Source of the DNA: Imperialibacter sp. EC-SDR9
Lineage (GTDB): Bacteria > Bacteroidota > Bacteroidia > Cytophagales > Cyclobacteriaceae
Assembly: GCF_902498805.1 (NCBI RefSeq)
Contig: NZ_LR701589.1
Location: 62,001-126,000 of the forward strand
Reading direction: 5' to 3'
Length of the DNA stretch: 64,000 nucleotides
Part shown: in pieces, positions 9,857 to 19,247 of the stretch
Layout: every line of letters starts with the position of its first letter
How positions within the stretch are numbered: position 1 is the stretch's first letter
The notes under the pieces: model-generated
What the model was told of the DNA's origin: nothing
What the model saw: the letters and a program-made list of their open reading frames with translations, nothing else
The model's database searches: none
Program-made: the position numbers and the translations under genes

Positions 9857-11464
9857 ATGTGCTCAACAACTCAGGCACCAAAAGGCCATTGCCTCCTCCT
9901 TTTCATCTTTCTGGGGATTATTATAATGCCGTCCAACCGGCTGGCCGCACAAGTTACCGCAGTGCAGACCAAACCCCGCATCATCATCACCGCCGACCCT
10001 GAGCTCGACGACAACAACTCCCTCATCCGCCTGCTGCTCTACAGCAGCGACCTGAAAATTGAAGGCCTTATCTATGCCAGCAGCCAGTTTCACTGGAAGG
10101 GCGACGGCAAGGGCACCAAATGGTTTGTGCCCGGCAGGGAATATGATCGCTTCGGCCTCAGCCTGTGCCCCTGCGAGTCGTGGCGCTGGGCAGAGGGAGA
10201 GCGCTTCATCCACGACATTGTGGAAGCCTACGAAAAAGCCTACCCCAACCTCAAAATCCATAACAAGCAGTATCCTGCTCCTGATGAGCTGAAATCGAAA
10301 ATCCGATACGGCAACATCGAGTTTGACGGCGACATTTCCAACGACACGCCCGGCTCCGACCTCATCAGGTCGCTGATCATGGACAATGAGCCTGGGCAGC
10401 TCTACATCACCGCCTGGGGCGGGCACAGCACCATTGCCCGTGCACTCAAGTCTATCAAAGAACAATACGAGTTCACGACCGAATGGGGCGCTATTAAACA
10501 AAAAATAAGCCGAAAGGTGGTGTTGCTGCCCTCCGGCGACCAGGACGACACCTATGCCACTTACATCAAGCCCAACTGGCCGGAGATAGAGTACCGGCAG
10601 TTCAGAGGCGGACCCAACTATGGCTACGGGGCCCAGATCAGGGCATCGGAGGAAAACGCTCCCTACCTCACCCCTGCCTGGATGAAAGAAAATGTATCGG
10701 ACCGGGGACCGCTCGGAGCGCTTTACAGGGTGTGGGGCGATGGCAAGCAGATGGTGAAGGGCGACGTGGTCGACTATTTCGGCATAGCTGGCCACACCAC
10801 CGAAGAGCTGAAAAAGATGGGTTATGTGGTGTGGATGCCGGTGCAAGCCAAGGGATCGTGGCTGGGTGAAGGCGACAACCACACCTTTATGAACATGCTG
10901 GGCAACGGACTGCGGGCCTATGAAAAAGGCACCTGGGGTGGCTGGGGCGGCCGCTCTCTGGTCAATGCCAATGTGCCGAACGTTTTCGGCATGTCAGCCG
11001 ATTTAAGCGCCGACGACATGGCGAAGCGACTGAGTGAGCAAAACAATCAGCAGGCCACGGAAGAAATGCCCTATCCCAATTTCTTCCCCCAGGCCCAGCA
11101 CGACTTTGCCGCCCGTATGAAATGGTCTGTTACTCCGAGCTATGCCAGCGCCAACCATGCGCCGGTGGCATCGATTGAAGGGCCTCTAACGGTGATGGCC
11201 GCTCCCGGCCAAAAGGTGCGCCTCCGCGGCACTGCCTTTGACCCTGATGGCAACAAGGTGACTCTGAAATGGTCGCAGCTGCCCGTGGGCACCTACCACG
11301 GCAAGGCAGACATTGCGCAGGCCGACTCCCCGAAAGCCGAAGTACTGGTACCCGCTGATGCCCGACCGGGGCAAACCATCCACGTGATTTTTGAAGCGAC
11401 CGACGATGGCAAGCCAGCCCTCACCCACTACCGGCGGGTGGTGATTACGGTGAGAGGTTCATAA
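9857..11464 (+). CDS. Secreted DUF1593 (nucleoside hydrolase-like) protein
   Basis: Exported protein of 535 residues; the ATG at 9857 starts a plausible signal peptide (LLLFIFLGIIIM, cleavage near RLAAQ). Residues about 40-340 match the DUF1593 family, which has a nucleoside-hydrolase fold: RIIITADPELDDNNSL holds an aspartate cluster like that of the hydrolase metal site, and TAWGGHSTIARAL is another family motif. Residues about 430-535 form an Ig-like/cadherin-type beta domain (AFDPDGNKVTLKWSQ). Members occur in polysaccharide-degrading Bacteroidota and are often annotated as cellulose- or sugar-related, but no reaction is proven. It stands alone. Confidence 0.82.
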   Translation: MCSTTQAPKGHCLLLFIFLGIIIMPSNRLAAQVTAVQTKPRIIITADPELDDNNSLIRLLLYSSDLKIEGLIYASSQFHWKGDGKGTKWFVPGREYDRFGLSLCPCESWRWAEGERFIHDIVEAYEKAYPNLKIHNKQYPAPDELKSKIRYGNIEFDGDISNDTPGSDLIRSLIMDNEPGQLYITAWGGHSTIARALKSIKEQYEFTTEWGAIKQKISRKVVLLPSGDQDDTYATYIKPNWPEIEYRQFRGGPNYGYGAQIRASEENAPYLTPAWMKENVSDRGPLGALYRVWGDGKQMVKGDVVDYFGIAGHTTEELKKMGYVVWMPVQAKGSWLGEGDNHTFMNMLGNGLRAYEKGTWGGWGGRSLVNANVPNVFGMSADLSADDMAKRLSEQNNQQATEEMPYPNFFPQAQHDFAARMKWSVTPSYASANHAPVASIEGPLTVMAAPGQKVRLRGTAFDPDGNKVTLKWSQLPVGTYHGKADIAQADSPKAEVLVPADARPGQTIHVIFEATDDGKPALTHYRRVVITVRGS

Positions 11465-11525
11465 ATGAGGACACGAAATGTGCGACCGGGACGCAGCTAC
11501 AGAAAAGCATTTGAAACATAACAGC

Positions 11526-12080
11526 ATGAGAAAAATAATTGCCGCCATTAATATGACCCTCGACGGGTATTGCGACCACACGGCCATGATAGCCGACGAC
11601 GAAATACACGAGCACTACAACGACCTGATGCGCCAGGTAGGCGTGATGGTTTACGGCCGCACTACCTACCAGCTAATGGAAAGCTACTGGCCCACCCTGG
11701 TGAAAAACCCCAGCGGCAACCAACCCAGCGATGACTTTGCCGTGCTGATGGAGAACGTGCCGAAGCTCCTTTTTTCCCGCACACTCAAAAGCACCACCTG
11801 GACCAACACCACGTTGGCAAAGGGAAGCCTCAAAGAAGAACTCCTGGCGCTCAGGCAACAACCCGGCAGGGACATTTATGTGGGCAGCCCCAGCCTGATC
11901 GCTGCCTGCACCGAACTTCGCCTTGCTGATGAATACCAGCTGTGTGTGAACCCCGTGATCGCCGGCAAAGGCTTGCACCTTTTCAAAAATATCAGCGACA
12001 TGGCTAAGCTGACGCTCATCAAAACAAAAACCTTTAAAGCCGGCCCGATAGTGCTTTACTACACGGCGGTGAGGAAATGA
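11526..12080 (+). CDS. Dihydrofolate reductase-like (RibD C-terminal domain) protein
   Basis: Cytoplasmic NADPH-binding reductase-like protein of 184 residues. ATG at 11526 (MRKIIAAINMTLDGY) fits the usual start of the family. Motifs are MTLDGYCD, VMVYGRTTYQLM (nucleotide-binding loop) and DIYVGSPSLIAAC near the C-terminal half, followed by NPVIAGKGLHLF, the family's typical finish. The RibD_C family includes true riboflavin reductases and many stand-alone paralogues of unknown substrate; with no riboflavin genes nearby, this is probably a paralogue. Confidence 0.85.
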   Translation: MRKIIAAINMTLDGYCDHTAMIADDEIHEHYNDLMRQVGVMVYGRTTYQLMESYWPTLVKNPSGNQPSDDFAVLMENVPKLLFSRTLKSTTWTNTTLAKGSLKEELLALRQQPGRDIYVGSPSLIAACTELRLADEYQLCVNPVIAGKGLHLFKNISDMAKLTLIKTKTFKAGPIVLYYTAVRK

Positions 12081-12288
12081 AATCCGCTGGCCCGGGTTGT
12101 AAACACAACCTCAAGTCACCCTGGCGTAGCTGTCTGTCCGTGCCCGGTTGCCCTAAGTCTCAAGGAGCAAGGGCACAAATCTGCCATGTAAATAAGACAA
12201 AAAAGTGAGGTCTTTAGCGTGAAGGATGACTAACTTCGCATGCATTCACATAGTTGCTCGTCAGATTCTATCACTTTAATGGGACACA

Positions 12289-13074
12289 ATGATCAGTAAA
12301 CTCAGGCACAAGATTTTTATTGGCATACTGCTACTGGCCGTGCTGCTGGCCGCATCAGGCACGATCGTTCTACATCAATTTCTGCTTTTAAACCGATCGG
12401 TAACCGCCCTTATCGAAGACAACTATAAAACCATTCAGGCCTGCCAGAACATGCTCGAAGCCCTCGAGCGTGAAGACAGCGGCATACTTTTGCTCTCGCT
12501 TGGCAACTGGGAAAAAGGCCGCTACATTATCGATGCTGCCGACAGTGTGTTCGAAGCGTCAATGGCGGTGGCAGCCGGCAATGTCACCGAGCTTCATGAG
12601 GACGAACGGGTGGCAGCAGTGAGAGCCGCCTACAATGAATACAAAACCAAGTGGCAAAAGCCTATCGTTGACACCGATAAGGAGGGGAATCTCAACTGGT
12701 ACGTCACCGATATCAACCCCGATTTTTTGCATGCCAAGGAAGCTGTGTATGCATTGATGAAGCTCAATCAGAACAGCATGTACGACGAGGCTTCGGTGCT
12801 CAAGGAACGGTCGTACAGGGCTATCATGCCCGGTATTGTTGCCATCGTGGCCGTGATCGTATTCGCTTTTCTCTTCAACTATTTTTTGAGGCAGTCGTTA
12901 ATGGCTCCTTTGTATGAGCTCATAGCCGCCACCGAAAAGTACCGGGCCAACATGTCTTCATTCTCGTTTTCTACCAAGAAGACCGACGACGAATTCAGGG
13001 AGCTGGAGCAGGGCATTCAGAAGGTGATCAGCAAAGTGCACAAATTTTACGATCAAAAAGCCAAAGTCAACTAA
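12289..13074 (+). CDS. Membrane sensor-like protein with HAMP-type region, no kinase domain
   Basis: Two-helix membrane protein of 261 residues: transmembrane helices at about 10-32 and 183-205, with a helical extracytoplasmic domain between (DNYKTIQACQNMLEALERED, like the four-helix sensors of KinB/NtrY-type kinases). After the second helix comes a HAMP-like segment (SLMAPLYELIAATEKY) and a short coiled coil, then the protein ends where a DHp domain would begin. Its stop codon TAA shares its last base with the ATG of trkH, so the two are translationally coupled. It may sense envelope or ionic state and act on TrkH directly, or be the remnant of a kinase. The coupling favours the first; that is inference. 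Confidence 0.72.
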   Translation: MISKLRHKIFIGILLLAVLLAASGTIVLHQFLLLNRSVTALIEDNYKTIQACQNMLEALEREDSGILLLSLGNWEKGRYIIDAADSVFEASMAVAAGNVTELHEDERVAAVRAAYNEYKTKWQKPIVDTDKEGNLNWYVTDINPDFLHAKEAVYALMKLNQNSMYDEASVLKERSYRAIMPGIVAIVAVIVFAFLFNYFLRQSLMAPLYELIAATEKYRANMSSFSFSTKKTDDEFRELEQGIQKVISKVHKFYDQKAKVN

Positions 13075-14507
13075 TGAGAGGGGAGTCAGTACTTCGCTAC
13101 CTGGGCTTTATCCTGCTGTTTCAGGGATTTTTCCTGCTGCTATCCTTTATTATTTCGGCGGTGCAGCTGGAAACCTCCACGGTTCCGCTACTATTCAGCC
13201 TGATTTCGGCGGTGGTGTTTGGTGCCATGTTCGTGCTGTTTACCCACCCCACCGAGGAAGTAAATTTCTCTGAAGGAATACTCACGGTGGTGCTGGGCTG
13301 GGTGGTTACCTGCCTGGTGGGGGCCCTGCCCTATTTGTTGTGGGGGGTAGAGTTTGACCTGGTAAACGCCTGGTTTGAGAGCGTTTCGGGTTTCACCACC
13401 ACGGGGTCCACCATTCTCAACGATGTTGAGCGCCTGCCCTCCGGACTGCTCTTCTTCAGGTCGTCCACACACTGGATGGGTGGGGTTGGTATCATCATGT
13501 TCGTGCTGCTGATACTGCCACAGTCAAGCTCCAAGCTTGTGCTGCTCAACACGGAGCTTTCTTCCCTGTCGCAAACAAACTTCAAACAAAGCAAGCGGCA
13601 GGTGCTGCTCGTGCTGGGCTATGTGTATCTGGGCCTTACCGTGTTGCAAACCTTCCTCTTATGGGTAGCCGGCATGAGTCTTTTTGATGCCGTTAATCAC
13701 GCCTTTGCCACTATTGCTACGGGAGGCTTCTCTACCAAAAATCTCAGCATCGCCCACTTCAACAGCCTGCCCATAGAAGTGATAACCGAAGTTTTCATGG
13801 TATTATCGGCGATTCATTTTGGGTTGCTTTTCACCACCATTATGGGGCACAAGCGCAATATTTTTACCTCCGAGATAACCCGGGCCTTCCTGCTGGTGGT
13901 GGCAATCGGCATCACCATCGTGGCGCTTAAGCTATACGCCGACGGCCTCTACCCTTTGGGTACGTCCTTTCGCCACGCCGCCTTTCAGGTGATCTCCCTG
14001 GGCACTACTACAGGGTTTGCCACAGTTGATACCGCTCACTGGCCCCCGCTGGCAATGATGGTGCTGATGTATTTCACCATTCAGTGCGGCATGGTGGGGT
14101 CCACATCGGGAGGGCTTAAGTTCGACAGGGTTTACATATTTTTTAAGGCGCTGAAGACGCAGATATTGCAGATTCTTCACCCCAGACTGGTAAGGGTGGC
14201 TAAGGTTGACGGTCAGAGGATACCGGTGGAGATTATTGAGCACACACAGGTTTTTATTGTGATGTATATCCTTATTTTCTTTGTAACAACCGTGGTGCTG
14301 AGTGCCTACAACATCGATTTACTCACTGCCTTCTCCGCCTCCATCGCCACTATCGGCAACGTGGGGCCCGGGTTTGAGGGAGTGAGCTCCCTGGGCAACT
14401 TTTCGGGCCTCCCCGATGGCGCAAAGGTGCTGCTGTCGGTAAACATGCTTTTCGGCCGCCTTGAGATATTCAATATTCTTGCCCTGATCTATTTCACAAG
14501 GTATTAA
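13074..14507 (+). CDS. trkH: TrkH-family potassium uptake protein
   Basis: Inner-membrane cation channel subunit of 477 residues with about ten hydrophobic helices and four pore-loop repeats. Selectivity-filter-like segments are visible: SGFTTTGSTIL, FATIATGGFSTKN, LGTTTGFATVD and ATIGNVGPGF, which is the TrkH/KtrB pattern. These proteins take up K+ with a cytoplasmic TrkA or KtrA ring. No trkA gene is adjacent here; instead the gene is coupled to a kinase-less sensor-like protein. Length is normal and the C-terminus (GRLEIFNILAL) is typical. Confidence 0.92.
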   Translation: MRGESVLRYLGFILLFQGFFLLLSFIISAVQLETSTVPLLFSLISAVVFGAMFVLFTHPTEEVNFSEGILTVVLGWVVTCLVGALPYLLWGVEFDLVNAWFESVSGFTTTGSTILNDVERLPSGLLFFRSSTHWMGGVGIIMFVLLILPQSSSKLVLLNTELSSLSQTNFKQSKRQVLLVLGYVYLGLTVLQTFLLWVAGMSLFDAVNHAFATIATGGFSTKNLSIAHFNSLPIEVITEVFMVLSAIHFGLLFTTIMGHKRNIFTSEITRAFLLVVAIGITIVALKLYADGLYPLGTSFRHAAFQVISLGTTTGFATVDTAHWPPLAMMVLMYFTIQCGMVGSTSGGLKFDRVYIFFKALKTQILQILHPRLVRVAKVDGQRIPVEIIEHTQVFIVMYILIFFVTTVVLSAYNIDLLTAFSASIATIGNVGPGFEGVSSLGNFSGLPDGAKVLLSVNMLFGRLEIFNILALIYFTRY

Positions 14508-14602
14508 CCCCGTGAGTCGGGTAAGTGGCGGCGTCGGCATTTATGCGACAATCGTCTTCGTTTGAGTGTCGGCAGAAAGGCAGAACCTAACGCTGAACAT
14601 AA

Positions 14603-15337
14603 ATGAAAAAGTCAATCATCTCCAAAGTTGTTGCTGCCATATTATTGCTGGCCATCGACTTCCCCGACCAGGCATTTTGCCAGGACGCCACCATTGACAA
14701 TTACTTTTTGGCGATTGGAGGAAGGGATGCCTGGGCACAGGTCAGGTCAGTGCAAAAGAAAGAAAGCGGGGCTTATTTCAGGAATTCGGCCTGGGTCGAC
14801 GTTGTATCTAACACCTATTTTCAGGAGCCGGATTTGTATTGCTACGTGTCAAGGTATGCATCATTCAATAAAGGCTACGTGTTTGACAGCAAAGCTGGTT
14901 ATGAGCTGATGCTTGATAAAACCATACAAAAAATGCCTGAAAACGAAGTCGAATCCCGAAAGCAAAGGACGATGTTCGCCTCCTATCCAAACCTGATTCT
15001 CGAGGCGCTGGAGGTTAAATTTTTGGAGGAGAGAGATCACGGCGGCGGTAAGTACCTGGTGTATCAGATAACCTCAAAGGAAGGCTGGGAGGCAGAGTAC
15101 TACTTTGATCCGAAGTCTTATCTGTTGAAGTTCATCAGAGTAGCTCCCACTGACAATTTCATTTGCTTCTATGACTACAAAGAAATTGATGGCCTGTTGT
15201 GGCCTACAAGAATCATTGGCACTGAGCAAATAGACAACCCCGTCAGCGAAAGGAATCTTTTAGAAGTGAAAATCAATGAAAAAATAGACCCGACTTCTTT
15301 TTCAAAGAAATACCTGGAATTGCTTAAAATCAACTAG
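14603..15337 (+). CDS. Secreted hypothetical protein, LolA-like fold suspected
   Basis: Protein of 244 residues with a signal peptide (MKKSIISKVVAAILLLA, cleavage near FCQDA). The mature part starts with DNYFLAIGG and contains YYFDPKSYLLKF and a YKEIDGLLWPTRI-type strand. This arrangement recalls the outer-membrane lipoprotein-sorting (LolA/LolB-like) fold found in many secreted Bacteroidota proteins. No catalytic motif is visible. It follows trkH by 95 nt on the same strand but is probably independent. Confidence 0.6.
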   Translation: MKKSIISKVVAAILLLAIDFPDQAFCQDATIDNYFLAIGGRDAWAQVRSVQKKESGAYFRNSAWVDVVSNTYFQEPDLYCYVSRYASFNKGYVFDSKAGYELMLDKTIQKMPENEVESRKQRTMFASYPNLILEALEVKFLEERDHGGGKYLVYQITSKEGWEAEYYFDPKSYLLKFIRVAPTDNFICFYDYKEIDGLLWPTRIIGTEQIDNPVSERNLLEVKINEKIDPTSFSKKYLELLKIN

Positions 15338-15348
15338 CACCCATCGTT

Positions 15349-15386
15349 GCTAACGGGAGTGGATCGTGAGGCACGAACTACTGCAC
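15349..15386. repeat. Dispersed palindromic repeat, copy d
   Basis: The segment GGAGTGGATCGTGAGGCACG, followed by a short ACTACTGCA tail, resembles the element at about 24055-24085 (GGAGTGGCCCGTGAGACACG, then AGCCACTGCA). The family core is CGTGNNNCACG. It lies between two short plus-strand genes. The rest of this 213-nt gap shows nothing clear. Confidence 0.45.
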
Positions 15387-15550
15387 CAGACCGGGAGTGA
15401 GCGGCAACAGCCCTCCCGTACACCATCAGACTCCAACCCCGCACCGCAACATCCCTGGGTGAGAATCCTCAATTAGTACCACACAATAGATAAATCGTGT
15501 TATCAGGCGTGTCGGCTAAAGCAGTTCCTTTGTTGAAACAAAACGCCGTT

Positions 15551-15961
15551 ATGAAACCCGATAGCTCATTATTCAAAAGCATTGTAGCTGCCAAATGTCC
15601 CCGGTGCCGGGAGGGAAGAATGTTCCCGGCGGGCACCCTGTATCACCCCACAAAGTTTGCTAAAATGAACGAAAGCTGCTCGTGTTGCGGGCAGTCGTTT
15701 GAGCCCGAACCAGGCTACTACTTTGGAGCCATGTTTGTCAGCTACGGCTTAAATACCATCTACTTCGTTGCAGCCTGGCTGATCCTCGATGGTTTGCTCG
15801 ACGAAGTCACTACACCCATTATGTTTGCCACACTGGCTGGGGTCACCCTGGCGCTACTGCCCCTTACGTTCAGGTGGTCGAGGTCGATGTGGATCAGCAT
15901 TTTTGTGCGGTACCAGGGGAACAAAGCTGCGAGCTCTCCTTCCACAGCCACTCATCCGTAA
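15551..15961 (+). CDS. DUF983 family membrane protein
   Basis: Small inner-membrane protein of 136 residues. ATG at 15551 begins MKPDSSLFKS; the upstream in-frame extension is not conserved-looking. It has the DUF983 signature: an N-terminal CPRCREGRMF zinc-ribbon-like motif, a second CSCCGQSFEPEPGYYFGAM, then two or three transmembrane helices (about 65-85 and 90-110). Four cysteines suggest a bound metal ion. The family's role is unknown; in some bacteria it lies near cytochrome oxidase genes, which is not the case here. Confidence 0.85.
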   Translation: MKPDSSLFKSIVAAKCPRCREGRMFPAGTLYHPTKFAKMNESCSCCGQSFEPEPGYYFGAMFVSYGLNTIYFVAAWLILDGLLDEVTTPIMFATLAGVTLALLPLTFRWSRSMWISIFVRYQGNKAASSPSTATHP

Positions 15962-16060
15962 CGAAGTAGTGGCGGCAAATGGCAAGCTTGATCGCATCGT
16001 TTCTTCTTGTGCCAATAAGTGATAAATTCAGGCACAGGATCAGGAGAAACGCTGTTGTTG

Positions 16061-16945
16061 ATGACGAAAAAAAGTGAAACGTTGCGGGTACTGCTGGAGG
16101 CCTTCAGCCAAAAAGCGAAGGATCACTCATTTTATATCGAAAGATTGGTGACCCACACGGCCAATCACAAGTTCTTAACCCAGCCGCATAACCACGATTT
16201 TTACCTGCTGCTTTATGTGGACGAAGGCGGGGGTGAGCATACCATTGATTTCAAAACTTACCCCATATCACCGGGAAGCTTTTTCCTGATGACGCCCGGC
16301 CAGGTGCATTCCTGGAACATGAAAGAAGGTACCAATGGGTATATCATCTTCTTCCTGCCCTCCTTCTATCAAATGCAGGCGCAGGAAAGCAACCTGCTCA
16401 CGTTTCCTTTTTTTCATTCCCTCAATGCCAATCCCCTTGTTATCCTTAACCACAGTCAGAAAGTAGTGGTGGACTTTGTGCTCAATCAGATGGCCGAAGA
16501 ATTTATAGCTAATCCAGAAACAGACCTGCGCATTCTCAGGAGCTACCTGGAAATTGTGCTGTTAAAGATCAGCACCAACTTTCCCACGCAGGGAGAAGAG
16601 GACTTCGCCAATAACGTTACCTTCAGGCTCCGAAAGCTGGAACAACTTATCGAAACGCATTTTGTTGACCTCAAACAGCCCCGGCAGTATGCCGATTTGA
16701 TGAACCTGTCACCCTCCTACCTCAATGCCATTTGCAAACAACAGTTGGGCAAGACCCTGACCGACATGATTTCTGAGAGGATTATTCTCGAAGCGAAACG
16801 ACTTTTTTCATTCTCTGATCTGAATGTTGGTGAAGTTTCTGATAAACTCAATTTCTCCGATTCCTCTTATTTTATCCGGTTCTTCCGCAAGCACGCCGGG
16901 CTCACACCCGAGCAGTTCAAAGATGCCGTAGCCGGAGCGAACTGA
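16061..16945 (+). CDS. AraC-family transcriptional regulator
   Basis: DNA-binding regulator of 294 residues. ATG at 16061 is preceded by AGGAGA at 16042-16047; a GTG 42 nt upstream is possible. Residues about 25-150 form a cupin-like effector domain (QPHNHDFYLLLYVDEGGGEH, then PGSFFLMTPGQVHSW). Residues about 195-290 are two helix-turn-helix units: QYADLMNLSPSYLNAICKQ and VGEVSDKLNFSDSSYFIRFF. It sits 220 nt before the SDR gene on the same strand and may control it, but a second AraC gene lies just beyond, so the assignment is open. Confidence 0.88.
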   Translation: MTKKSETLRVLLEAFSQKAKDHSFYIERLVTHTANHKFLTQPHNHDFYLLLYVDEGGGEHTIDFKTYPISPGSFFLMTPGQVHSWNMKEGTNGYIIFFLPSFYQMQAQESNLLTFPFFHSLNANPLVILNHSQKVVVDFVLNQMAEEFIANPETDLRILRSYLEIVLLKISTNFPTQGEEDFANNVTFRLRKLEQLIETHFVDLKQPRQYADLMNLSPSYLNAICKQQLGKTLTDMISERIILEAKRLFSFSDLNVGEVSDKLNFSDSSYFIRFFRKHAGLTPEQFKDAVAGAN

Positions 16946-17168
16946 TTGAAGCCACAACGCCGCTTGCTCATTGTGGCCATGAGGAATTGTGAGCAAATAT
17001 CATGGCACGGCTGCACCGTAGCGCCGGGCTAAAAACGTCCAGTACTTACACAGCAATTATTATCTCTTACCGCTTTATCCTCAATTTCACTACAAACTCC
17101 CGCAATGTGGCTACATGCGACAAGTTGTAGTGCCTGACATTTGCTGGTGTATTCTAAACACCAAAAAA

Positions 17169-18053
17169 ATGACACAAGCAAATGAAAAATCAGGTGCCAA
17201 CACAGCACCTGCCAGCGAAAGCAATAAAGTTTGGTTCATCACCGGCACCTCCCGGGGTTTCGGCCGTGTATGGACTGAGGCAGCGCTCAAGCGTGGCGAC
17301 AAGGTGGCTGCGACAGCACGTAACCTGGCCAGTGTCGCCGATTTCAAAGAAAAGTATGGAGAAAATGTGCTCACGCTGGAGCTCGACGTCACCAAACCGG
17401 AGCAGGTGACCACTGCCCTGGAAAAGGCCCATGCACACTTTGGAAGGTTGGACATTGTTTTCAATAATGCCGGGTATCCGTTGATTGGCACCATTGAAGA
17501 GGCCAGCGCCGAAGATATCCGGGCACTCTACGAAACCAATGTGCTGGGCCCTGTTGCTGTTATCCAGGCCGCCTTGCCCTTGTTGCGTAAGCAAGGCCAC
17601 GGACACATACTGGGAACCTCCAGCAACCTCGGTCATGTTACTTATCCGGTTATTGGCTACTACTGCTCTTCCAAATGGGCGTTTGAAGCCATATACGAAA
17701 GCTTGGCGCAGGAAGTCAGGGCATTTGGCATCAAAGTGACGATCATTGAACCCGGTGCTTATGCCACTGAGTTTGGCGGCCCAGAGTCATCAAAGGTCGC
17801 CGCTGGGCTTGACATATATGCTGATTTCAAGGCAAAATTTGTGGAAGGCCTGCAAACCATAGAAAGAGGTGATCCGGAGGCCACGCCGGAAGCACTTTTC
17901 AAAGCGGTAGATGCAGCAAATCCGCCACTGCGCTTCCATCTTGGCAGTCACAATTTGCCCGAGGTACGTGCGGCCTATGAAGAGCGTTTGAAAACGTGGG
18001 AAGAATGGGATGCTGTTTCCAGTGCTGCCCAGGGAGCGCCAGTAGAAAACTAG
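17169..18053 (+). CDS. Short-chain dehydrogenase/reductase (SDR)
   Basis: NAD(P)-dependent oxidoreductase of 294 residues starting MTQANEKS. Classical SDR motifs are present: TGTSRGFGR (cofactor loop), NNAG (structural), and the catalytic pair YYCSSK, where the serine-containing strand is GTSSNLG. The arginine after the glycine loop suggests NADP(H). The substrate is not predictable; such proteins, paired with AraC regulators, are common accessory oxidoreductases. It is flanked on both sides by AraC genes and followed by a 14-bp hairpin that probably ends its transcript. Confidence 0.88.
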   Translation: MTQANEKSGANTAPASESNKVWFITGTSRGFGRVWTEAALKRGDKVAATARNLASVADFKEKYGENVLTLELDVTKPEQVTTALEKAHAHFGRLDIVFNNAGYPLIGTIEEASAEDIRALYETNVLGPVAVIQAALPLLRKQGHGHILGTSSNLGHVTYPVIGYYCSSKWAFEAIYESLAQEVRAFGIKVTIIEPGAYATEFGGPESSKVAAGLDIYADFKAKFVEGLQTIERGDPEATPEALFKAVDAANPPLRFHLGSHNLPEVRAAYEERLKTWEEWDAVSSAAQGAPVEN

Positions 18054-18059
18054 TAAGTA

Positions 18060-18095
18060 TATGCTGGCCGACGTTAAAGAGCGTCGGTCGGCATA
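18060..18095 (+). terminator. Hairpin after the SDR gene
   Basis: A 14-nt arm at 18060-18073 pairs with 18082-18095 with two imperfect positions; the loop is TTAAAGAG. There is only a weak T run afterwards. It starts 7 nt past the SDR stop and ends about 20 nt before the next AraC gene, so it may attenuate read-through between them. Confidence 0.6.
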
Positions 18096-18115
18096 ACCAT
18101 TAATTATCTGTAAGT

Positions 18116-19039
18116 ATGAAAAATGAAACGGTGGGTCATCAGCAATTTAAATCAATCTCCGACACTCACAGGGCTTTTGGCCTGCCGAAGCCTTCACACC
18201 CGTTGATCAGCCTGATCAACGGCGCCAATACACCCGGAGGCATTCACCCTCCTTCCGGCTCCCATGTGCTGAGCTTATACAAGATATCATATAAGCCCAG
18301 GCTTGGAGGCAAAATAAAATACGGTCAGCACCATTATGATTTTGACGAAGGGGGGCTGCTGTTCGCTTCTCCCAACCAGGTAATCGGCGCCAGCGACGAT
18401 GGAAGTACCGCCGACTGCTCGTTGTACACACTACTGATACACCCTGACTTTTTCCTGGGCCATCCAATTGCTAAGAAGATCAGGCAATATGGTTTCTTTT
18501 CCTATACAACAAACGAAACGCTGCACCTTTCCGAGGAGGAAAAAGAAACGATCCTTTCCCTTTTCAGGATGATAGAAATGGAGCTGAGCAGCCGCATTGA
18601 TGATTTCAGCCAGGACGTGGTGATTTCCCAAATAGAACTTTTGTTGAGTTTCGCCAACCGCTTTTACCGGCGCCAGTTCATTACCAGGAAAGCAGCCAAT
18701 CACGACCTGCTCGAGAAACTGGAAGAGCTGTTGGACCATTATTTCGACAACCAGGATTCCCCCACTCAGGGACTGCCATCCGTCCAGTTCTTAGCAGATC
18801 AGCTGAATCTTTCTCCCAGCTACCTGAGCGACATGCTAAGGGCCCTTACGGGGCAAAATGCACGGCAGCATATCCACTTCAAGCTCATGGAGAAAGCGAA
18901 GGAGCTACTATCAACCACCAGTCTCACTGTTTCCGAGGTCGCCTACCAGCTTGGCTTTGAGCATTCGCAGTCCTTCAGCAAATTCTTCAAGACCAAAGCA
19001 AAGCTGTCGCCGCTGGAGTTCAGACAGTCGTTTAATTAA
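18116..19039 (+). CDS. AraC-family transcriptional regulator
   Basis: Regulator of 307 residues. The N-terminal half is a cupin-like domain (GSHVLSLYKISY, then GGLLFASPNQVIG). The C-terminal 100 residues carry two HTH units: VQFLADQLNLSPSYLSDMLRAL and VSEVAYQLGFEHSQSFSKFFK, ending LSPLEFRQ. This arrangement is typical of one-component activators responding to a small ligand. It lies 62 nt after the SDR gene on the same strand and is the more likely local regulator of it, given how often this pair occurs together in Bacteroidota. Confidence 0.88.
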   Translation: MKNETVGHQQFKSISDTHRAFGLPKPSHPLISLINGANTPGGIHPPSGSHVLSLYKISYKPRLGGKIKYGQHHYDFDEGGLLFASPNQVIGASDDGSTADCSLYTLLIHPDFFLGHPIAKKIRQYGFFSYTTNETLHLSEEEKETILSLFRMIEMELSSRIDDFSQDVVISQIELLLSFANRFYRRQFITRKAANHDLLEKLEELLDHYFDNQDSPTQGLPSVQFLADQLNLSPSYLSDMLRALTGQNARQHIHFKLMEKAKELLSTTSLTVSEVAYQLGFEHSQSFSKFFKTKAKLSPLEFRQSFN

Positions 19040-19247
19040 TTCAATGTGAGTTCGATATAAAAATGTGGCAAAACATCACCAAAGGGCGTCATCGACATGA
19101 CGTCGTTGTGGCGACGTTGGCTGAAACTCTACCCATTTGTCACCAAAACTTTTACATTCTTTTTACAATCCGTTTATAGCGCCCGGGGTTCACTTCCCGT
19201 AGTTTAGTCAATATCCATTCAAGAGGGCTGACGATAAGAGACAAAAA

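Noticed and set aside
9863-10882. A 339-codon minus-strand reading frame opposite the DUF1593 gene
   Set aside because: The plus strand encodes a signal peptide and the family motifs; the antisense product has none and reflects GC-rich third positions.
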